Shown here: positions 5,947-11,030 of the stretch, piece by piece
How positions within the stretch are numbered: the stretch's first letter is position 1
Layout: the number at the start of each line of letters is the position of its first letter
Assembly: GCA_031270525.1 (NCBI GenBank)
Contig: JAISXN010000144.1
Location: 1 to 11,030 of the forward strand
Direction of reading: 5' to 3'
Origin: Candidatus Symbiothrix sp.
GTDB lineage: Bacteria; Bacteroidota; Bacteroidia; Bacteroidales; Azobacteroidaceae
Length of the DNA stretch: 11,030 nt
The notes under the pieces: generated by a model
Seen by the model: the letters and a program-made list of their open reading frames with translations, nothing else
Databases searched by the model: none
Told to the model about the DNA's origin: nothing
Translations under genes and position numbers: made by a program

Positions 5947-7152
5947 ATGATGACACACAAATTTTCTTTCTTTTCCGCTTTGACTTTGTTTCTCTTGTTG
6001 TCTTGCAACCGGAGCGAAAAGGTCGCTTATTCCGGATTAAATGCTTTGGTTGATAGCGTTCGCATGCAATATGTCCCCGACCGGCGCGATAACGTATATG
6101 ACATTTCCGTTTCCCGGTGGGAAAATAAACCGGTAATCCGTGGAGTTACTTCCGTTGCCGAAGCGAAAACCGATTTGCTGAACCGCATCCGGGAAATCCA
6201 TCCGGAAGCCGTTGACAGCGTTCGTATTTTACCGGACGAAAATTTGGAAGACCGGATTTATGCCATAGCAAATGTATCGGCCGCCGACCTGCGTACCGGA
6301 CCCGATTACGACGCCGAAATGGCCACCCAACTCCTGCTTGGTATGCCGATGCAGGTTTTTCAATCGGAACAAGGCTGGTATCGTGTGAAAACTCCGGAAA
6401 ACTATGTCGCATGGATACAGAGCGGTACAGTTGTTCGGGTAAATGAAGAAACGTTTCGTCAATGGCTCGAAGCGCCCAAGGTGATTTTCACCGATGATTA
6501 CGGTTTTGCTTACGAAACGCCGGATGAACACGGACAACGGACGTCCGATATCGTTTTCGGCAATCTGTTAAAAAGGGAAGGCGAAAGCGGTCGCTTTTAC
6601 AAAATTTCCTATCCCGACGGACGTAAAGGATATGTGCTGAAATCGCAAAGCCGCCTTTTCGACGATTGGAAAAACGCCATTCAATTTACCGGCGAAAGCA
6701 TTGTCCGGCAGGCGGTTTTGTTAAAGGGTATTCCTTACACATGGGGCGGAACATCGGTCAAAGCATTGGATTGCAGCGGATTTGTCAAAACGGTATATTT
6801 GAAACACGGTATCGTTCTGAAACGCGACGCGTCACAACAGGCTAAAACCGGTATTCCGGTCGATATCAGCAACGGATATGACCGGCTTCGTCCCGGTGAT
6901 TTGTTGTTTTTCGGGAAAAAAGCCGAAGGCGGCCGCAAGGAACGAGTGCGGCACGTCGGTATATACATGGGTAATAAAGAATTTATCCACGAAGCCGGTT
7001 TTGTTCATGTAAGCAGCTTTGATCCGGCACAACCGCATTATGACGAAAACAATACCCTCGAATTGATTCGTGCCGCCCGCATTATCGGTGCGGCAGGTAC
7101 GGACGGCATTTGGGAATTAGGTGAAAATCTTTTGTGTCAAATTCAAAAATAA
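5947..7152 (+). CDS. NlpC/P60 family lipoprotein endopeptidase with SH3b domains, YkfC-like (401 aa)
   Basis: Cysteine peptidase predicted to cut the gamma-D-Glu to diamino acid bond in murein stem peptides, releasing L-Ala-D-Glu. Start at 5947 (ATGATG) gives MMTHKFSFF and a lipobox LLSC with Cys20, so it is a lipoprotein. Two bacterial SH3-like domains follow, at about 105-165 (LRTGPDYDAEM, then WYRVKTPENYVAWI) and about 177-237 (ending KGYVLKSQSRLF). The catalytic domain spans about 250-378: PYTWGGTSVKALDCSGF holds Cys276, RPGDLLFF is the usual strand, and RHVGIYMG holds His336. His348 in FIHEAG is the likely third polar residue. The order SH3b-SH3b-NlpC/P60 is that of YkfC and dipeptidyl-peptidase VI enzymes, which need a free N-terminal L-Ala. 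The epimerase starts 8 bases after its stop, matching the next reaction. A longer start at 5896 lies upstream of the predicted transcription start. Confidence 0.93.
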   Translation: MMTHKFSFFSALTLFLLLSCNRSEKVAYSGLNALVDSVRMQYVPDRRDNVYDISVSRWENKPVIRGVTSVAEAKTDLLNRIREIHPEAVDSVRILPDENLEDRIYAIANVSAADLRTGPDYDAEMATQLLLGMPMQVFQSEQGWYRVKTPENYVAWIQSGTVVRVNEETFRQWLEAPKVIFTDDYGFAYETPDEHGQRTSDIVFGNLLKREGESGRFYKISYPDGRKGYVLKSQSRLFDDWKNAIQFTGESIVRQAVLLKGIPYTWGGTSVKALDCSGFVKTVYLKHGIVLKRDASQQAKTGIPVDISNGYDRLRPGDLLFFGKKAEGGRKERVRHVGIYMGNKEFIHEAGFVHVSSFDPAQPHYDENNTLELIRAARIIGAAGTDGIWELGENLLCQIQK

Positions 7153-7160
7153 AAAATATC

Positions 7161-8294
7161 ATGGTTAGACGTAATTTTCTGAAAACGGCTGCATTGGCCG
7201 CTATGTCCGGCGCTTTGCCGGTTACTGCATCGGCGCAAAATAAAATTACCGGTAAATCATCAGCCGGAAAAGGGAAAATGAAACTCACATTTCGTCCCTA
7301 TGATTTGCAGTTGAGGCATGTATTTACAATTGCCAATTCATCGCGGACTACCACGCCGGTCATATTGACGGAGATTGAATATGAAGGTATTACCGGCTAC
7401 GGCGAAGCCTCGATGCCCCCTTATTTGGGCGAAACGCAGGCCTCGGTTGTCGAATTTCTGAAAAAAGTGAATCTGGAACAATTTTCCGGTCCCTTTGAGT
7501 TGGACGATATTCTGACTTATGTCGATAAAATCGCGGAAAACAACACCGCTGCCAAGGCTTCCATTGATATTGCCTTGCACGATTTGGTCGGGAAACTGAT
7601 GGGTCAGCCCTGGCACAAGATTTGGGGATTGGACGCTTCGAAAGCTCCTTCGACTACTTTTACCATCGGTATTGATACGCCGGAAGTCGTCAAACAAAAA
7701 ACGCGGGAAGATGCGCCGTTGTACAATATATTAAAGGTGAAACTCGGCCGGCCGGGCGATAAGGAAATGATTGAAGCCATTCGCTCGGTAACCGGTAAGC
7801 CGATAGCCGTGGACGCCAACCAGGGTTGGACAGACAAACATTTCGCTTTGGATATGATTCATTGGCTCAAAGAAAAAGGTATTGTGATGATTGAGCAGCC
7901 TATGTCGAAATACAAATTGGACGATATTGCATGGATTACCGAACGCAGTCCGCTGCCTATTTATGCCGACGAATCGTTTCAACGCTTGCCGGACGTGTTT
8001 CGTCTAAAAGGCGCATTTACAGGCGTTAATATTAAACTGATGAAATGTACGGGGATGCGCGAAGCCTGGAAAATCCTGACTGTCGCACGCGCCGCCAATA
8101 TGGATGTGATGATTGGTTGTATGACGGAAACTTCTTGCGCTATTTCGGCTGCGTCCCAACTGTCGCCTGCTGTTGATTTTGCCGATTTGGACGGCAATCT
8201 GTTGATTAGCAATGATATTTACAAAGGAACTACCGTAGTGAACGGGACACTTACTTTGAATGATTTGCCGGGGATTGGGATAAAGAGATTATAG
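7161..8294 (+). CDS. L-Ala-D/L-Glu-type dipeptide epimerase (enolase superfamily) with Tat signal (377 aa)
   Basis: Predicted to convert L-Ala-D-Glu to L-Ala-L-Glu, the step after the NlpC/P60 cut in murein-peptide breakdown. The barrel shows enolase-superfamily, muconate-lactonizing-subgroup residues in order: KVK (192-194) with catalytic Lys194, metal ligands Asp218 (VDANQGW), Glu245 (IEQP) and Asp270 (YADES), and the second catalytic base Lys292 (NIKLMK). Near the end, CMTETS (320-325) and DLDG (342-345) give the Asp-x-Asp that binds the dipeptide amino group in characterised L-Ala-D/L-Glu epimerases. The N-terminal lid is at about 40-160. Start at 7161 gives MVRRNFLKTAALAAMSG, a twin-arginine signal with probable cleavage after TASA (residue 25). 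The first 40 residues are additional to the usual cytoplasmic enzyme. An in-frame start at 7134 would overlap the previous gene and is less likely. The 8-base spacing to that gene indicates one operon. Confidence 0.92.
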   Translation: MVRRNFLKTAALAAMSGALPVTASAQNKITGKSSAGKGKMKLTFRPYDLQLRHVFTIANSSRTTTPVILTEIEYEGITGYGEASMPPYLGETQASVVEFLKKVNLEQFSGPFELDDILTYVDKIAENNTAAKASIDIALHDLVGKLMGQPWHKIWGLDASKAPSTTFTIGIDTPEVVKQKTREDAPLYNILKVKLGRPGDKEMIEAIRSVTGKPIAVDANQGWTDKHFALDMIHWLKEKGIVMIEQPMSKYKLDDIAWITERSPLPIYADESFQRLPDVFRLKGAFTGVNIKLMKCTGMREAWKILTVARAANMDVMIGCMTETSCAISAASQLSPAVDFADLDGNLLISNDIYKGTTVVNGTLTLNDLPGIGIKRL

Positions 8295-8335
8295 AGAGGT
8301 AAAAAAAAATTGTTAGTATTGATTTCTAATGAGAT

Positions 8336-8477
8336 CGTTTTGGGTTTTTTTAACGCGGAGTTACACGGAGTGTGTTTTCACGGAGTAAACGCGGAGTAGT
8401 TTCGTTTTTGAAAATAAAAACTCCGTGAAACTCCGTGAAATTAACTCCGTGTAACTCCGTGTCAAAAAAACCAAACG
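8336..8477. repeat. Long mirror-symmetric repeat hairpin built of GGAGT / ACTCC units
   Basis: Four GGAGT units in the left arm (8357, 8367, 8382, 8393) face four ACTCC units in the right arm (8420, 8430, 8444, 8454). Spacings counted from the outside in are 10, 15, 11 and 10, 14, 10. Perfectly complementary blocks include 8356-8371 with 8444-8459 (16 bp), 8376-8386 with 8430-8440 (11 bp), and T7 at 8345-8351 with A7 at 8464-8470. TTTTT (8405-8409) pairs with AAAAA (8416-8420) at the tip. Outer CGTTT and GG pair with CC and AAACG through bulges. It lies 41 bases after the epimerase stop. Bases 8295-8335 before it hold nothing I recognise. The A-tract, not a T-tract, is at the 3' side on either strand, so it is not a standard intrinsic terminator. 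Confidence 0.85.
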
Positions 8478-8505
8478 AAATTCAGTTTATGCAACAAATA
8501 AACGT

Positions 8506-8513
8506 TATCTTTG
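8506..8513 (+). promoter_or_regulatory. Promoter -7 element for the chitobiase-like GH20 gene
   Basis: TATCTTTG at 8506-8513 matches TAnnTTTG fully. The -33 region is weak (TCAGT at about 8482-8486). Transcription would start near 8519, leaving a leader of about 65 bases before the ATG at 8586. The leader contains a 14-codon frame (8528-8572) that could be an upstream peptide or chance. Confidence 0.55.
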
Positions 8514-8585
8514 TAACCGCACAGTCAATGATGGTCAGCGCGATTAAAGACCGAAATAATTTGAATACATAAATACAAATAATAA

Positions 8586-11030
8586 ATGAAAAAAACATCA
8601 ATCCTCAGCCTCTGCCTGGTTTTATTAGCCGGCTGCACCCCCAACAAACAAACCGATACCCCCCTGTCCCTGACCTGGGAAATGGGCAAAAACGGCATCC
8701 AACCCGGCGTATGCGAACAAACGTTTTACCTCAAAAACACCGGTAAAACCGAGCTGAAAAACAATTGGACCATCTATTTTAATCAAATCTCGGCTTCCTC
8801 GTCGTTACCGGACGACAGCGCTGTTTTGGTTGTCGAGCGGATAGCGTCGACATATTTCAAAATGTATCCTGTGCAAAATTACAAACCGCTTGCGCCGGGA
8901 GAAACGCTTACCTTTACGTATCGTTGCAGAGGCGGAATTATCAAGGAATCGGCTGCGCCTCAAGGCGCTTATATTGTTTTTACGGATAAAAACGGCCACG
9001 AACAACAACCGCAAAATATCCCTGTCGAAGTGCTTCCGTTTACACAAGCTTATCAGTGGACGCGACCGGGAACGGCAGAGTTGCCTTATCCCGACGGAAA
9101 TTACATGTATGCACAAAACGCCTTTTTCAGCGAACCGGTCGAATTGGACGAATATGCAATTTTCCCTTCCCTGAAATCCCTTAGAAAAACCGGTGGAACG
9201 TCTTCATTTTCCCAAAACATTCAATTAAAATACGACTCCGCTTTTGAGAATGAAGCCGCTTTATTGCAGGAACAATTGGTTTCACTTTTCGGTTGCACCG
9301 TTTCCGAAACCGGCGAAACCGTCATCGAATTGAAACAACCGGATGCAGAATGGGAATATATAAAAGCTTATTATGAACTGACCGTCGAAAATAACCGGGT
9401 TGAAATCTGCGGAACGGAAAATGAAGCCGTATTTTACGCCTGCCAGACATTAATCAACGTATTGGGAAATGCGGGCAAACTTCCGGCAACTCTTTCCAAT
9501 GCGCGTATTACGGATTATCCCGATACGCATCACCGCGGAATTATGCTGGATGTAGCGCGTAATTTTACTAAAAAGGAAGATGTACTGAAAATAATCGACC
9601 GCCTGGCGATGTACAAACTCAATGTACTGCATTGGCACCTGACCGATGACGAAGCCTGGCGCCTCGAAATTCCCGGATTGGAAGAACTGACGGCCATCGC
9701 TTCCCGGCGCGGACATACGCACGACGAATCGACCTGTCTGTATCCCGCTTTCGCTTGGGGTTGGGATGCGTCGGACGCCACCTCGCCGGCCAACGGCTAT
9801 TATACGCGGAGCGATTTTATCGAAGTTTTGAAATACGCCAATCAGAGGCATATCCGTGTGATTCCCGAAGTGGATATGCCGGGACATTCACGTGCAGCCA
9901 TTAAAGCGATGAATGTCCGTTACAAAAAATACATCAACACGGATAAACAAAAAGCGGAAGAATTCCTCCTGGCCGATTTTGCCGATACTTCCAAATACAA
10001 TTCCGCCCAGAATTTTACGGATAATGTGATGAACGTAGCATTGCCTTCGAGCTATCGCTTTGTAGAAAAAATAGTCGATGAAATCGACAAAATGTATGCC
10101 GAAGCCGGATTGAAATTGACCGTTTTTCATATCGGAGGCGACGAAGTACCGAAAGGCGCATGGGAAGGCTCCGCCGTTTGCAGTGACTTTATGAAAGCCC
10201 AAAATATAAAGGAAATCCGGGAGCTGAAAGATTATTTTCTGGAACAAGTTTTACCCATATTGTCTAAACGCAATATTCAGCCGGCCGGTTGGGAAGAAGT
10301 AGCGATGCACGGCGGTACGCCCAATCCCAAATTTGCAAACAGTAATATTCTCAGTTATTGCTGGAATACCTTGCCGGAATGGAAAGGCGATCAGTTGCCT
10401 TATAAATTGGCCAATGCCGGATATCCGGTTATCCTTTGCAATGTAACCAATCTGTATATGGATATGTCTTATAACCGGCACCAGAGCGAACCGGGCTTGC
10501 ATTGGGGCGGATTCGTGAACGAATACAATTCATTCGACATATTGCCTTACGACATCTACAAATCGGTACGTAACGGATTGAACGGCGAACCGTTGGATAT
10601 CAACGCCGTTTCCAAAGGAAAAGTTCCCTTAGATAAAGGAGCGTCCGTACAAATCAAAGGTTTGCAAGGGCAGTTATGGGCGGAAACGATTCGCAGTTTC
10701 GAGCAGGTGGAATATAATTATTTTCCAAAACTGTTCGGCTTAATCGAACGCGCCTGGAACATCCAACCGGAATGGTCGAATCCCTACAACGAACGGAAAT
10801 ACGAAACAGCCAAACGGGTGTACAATGCTCAGATTGCCGAAAAAGAATTGCCTCGCTTGGCTAAATCAGGCGTAAATTTCAGGGTATCGCAACCCGGCAT
10901 TATCATCAAAGACGGTTTATTGTATGCCAATTCCGCTATTCCGGGTGCAGTAATCCGTTATACGGTTGACGGCAGTGAGCCGACGGAAACGTCTGCCGTA
11001 TGGACGGAGCCGGTGGCTTGCGATGCGGGA
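8586..11030 (+). CDS. Chitobiase-like GH20 beta-N-acetylhexosaminidase, lipoprotein (815 aa seen, 3' end outside window)
   Basis: The frame is open from the ATG at 8586 to the last base. The signal ends in lipobox LAGC (Cys17), so this is a surface or periplasmic lipoprotein. The architecture follows chitobiase. About residues 25-160 are a CHB_HEX-type beta-sandwich (LSLTWEMGKNG, FYLKNTGKTEL). Then comes a GH20b domain to about 310 (ENEAVFYACQTLINVLG). The TIM barrel shows THHRGIMLDVARNF (Arg317), NVLHWHLTDDEAWR (His349-Trp350-His351), PEVDMPGHSRA and HIGGDE at 515-520, with catalytic Asp519-Glu520. LQGQLWAETIR later supplies an aromatic subsite wall. From about 765 a CHB_HEX_C-type Ig-like domain begins (FRVSQPG, then IRYTVDGSEPT). 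Serratia chitobiase is about 885 residues, so only a short tail should be missing. Likely substrates are chitobiose and GlcNAc-ended oligosaccharides. It differs clearly from the shorter GH20 at 430-2061, so it is not a recent duplicate. Confidence 0.95.
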   Translation, partial: MKKTSILSLCLVLLAGCTPNKQTDTPLSLTWEMGKNGIQPGVCEQTFYLKNTGKTELKNNWTIYFNQISASSSLPDDSAVLVVERIASTYFKMYPVQNYKPLAPGETLTFTYRCRGGIIKESAAPQGAYIVFTDKNGHEQQPQNIPVEVLPFTQAYQWTRPGTAELPYPDGNYMYAQNAFFSEPVELDEYAIFPSLKSLRKTGGTSSFSQNIQLKYDSAFENEAALLQEQLVSLFGCTVSETGETVIELKQPDAEWEYIKAYYELTVENNRVEICGTENEAVFYACQTLINVLGNAGKLPATLSNARITDYPDTHHRGIMLDVARNFTKKEDVLKIIDRLAMYKLNVLHWHLTDDEAWRLEIPGLEELTAIASRRGHTHDESTCLYPAFAWGWDASDATSPANGYYTRSDFIEVLKYANQRHIRVIPEVDMPGHSRAAIKAMNVRYKKYINTDKQKAEEFLLADFADTSKYNSAQNFTDNVMNVALPSSYRFVEKIVDEIDKMYAEAGLKLTVFHIGGDEVPKGAWEGSAVCSDFMKAQNIKEIRELKDYFLEQVLPILSKRNIQPAGWEEVAMHGGTPNPKFANSNILSYCWNTLPEWKGDQLPYKLANAGYPVILCNVTNLYMDMSYNRHQSEPGLHWGGFVNEYNSFDILPYDIYKSVRNGLNGEPLDINAVSKGKVPLDKGASVQIKGLQGQLWAETIRSFEQVEYNYFPKLFGLIERAWNIQPEWSNPYNERKYETAKRVYNAQIAEKELPRLAKSGVNFRVSQPGIIIKDGLLYANSAIPGAVIRYTVDGSEPTETSAVWTEPVACDAG

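Noticed and set aside
8351..8460. CRISPR-like array
   Set aside because: Units are about 8 bases with 2-7 base gaps and invert halfway. There are no 28-36 base repeats, no unique spacers and no cas genes.
8336..8477. Standard intrinsic terminator for the epimerase operon
   Set aside because: The T-tract is on the 5' side of the stem and the A-tract on the 3' side, so the transcript would lack the terminal U-run on either strand. A role in termination by other means is not excluded.
9450..9887. 145-codon open frame on the - strand, with similar ones at 9888-10247 and 10251-10502
   Set aside because: All are antisense to the catalytic barrel of the chitobiase-like GH20, whose motifs are intact on the + strand.

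Overview
The window reads as chromosomal DNA of a member of the Bacteroidota, most likely Bacteroidales. Several intergenic regions carry the TAnnTTTG -7 promoter element typical of that phylum, start codons follow A/T-rich leaders rather than clear Shine-Dalgarno sites, and the gene content (lipoprotein GH20 enzymes, lipoprotein galactose mutarotase, lipoprotein NlpC/P60 endopeptidase with a dipeptide epimerase) is typical of the group. The species cannot be named from this sequence alone. No rRNA, tRNA, CRISPR array, transposase or SusC/SusD pair was seen.

Layout. Positions 1-192 (+) are the 3' end of a Gfo/Idh/MocA-type oxidoreductase. It converges on a minus-strand block that runs from 5888 down to 275: sodium:solute symporter, CorA-type divalent cation transporter, lipoprotein aldose 1-epimerase, secreted GH20 beta-N-acetylhexosaminidase, and a 52-residue acidic membrane protein whose ATG overlaps the GH20 stop codon. 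A compact divergent promoter region (5889-5946) separates this block from a plus-strand pair: a lipoprotein NlpC/P60 endopeptidase with SH3b domains (YkfC-like), then, 8 bases later, an L-Ala-D/L-Glu-type epimerase with a twin-arginine signal. A 291-base spacer follows, holding a long mirror-symmetric repeat hairpin and a promoter. After it comes a second, larger GH20 enzyme with chitobiase architecture, open to the right edge of the window.

How the genes may work together. The two GH20 enzymes would remove terminal GlcNAc/GalNAc from chitin fragments, host glycans or muropeptides outside the cytoplasm. The mutarotase would equilibrate released sugar anomers, and the symporter could import a product. 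The NlpC/P60-epimerase pair matches the YkfC/YkfB step of murein-peptide breakdown: release of L-Ala-D-Glu, then conversion to L-Ala-L-Glu. Here both proteins carry export signals, which would put this usually cytoplasmic step in the cell envelope. A link between the sugar and murein parts is inference from proximity.

The items most worth a second look are the 142-bp hairpin of four GGAGT and four mirrored ACTCC units (8336-8477), the exported murein-dipeptide epimerase, the 8-bp tandem repeat directly upstream of the mutarotase start, the tiny very basic ORF at 2109-2165, and the symmetric divergent promoter. None amounts to a clearly new biological system.
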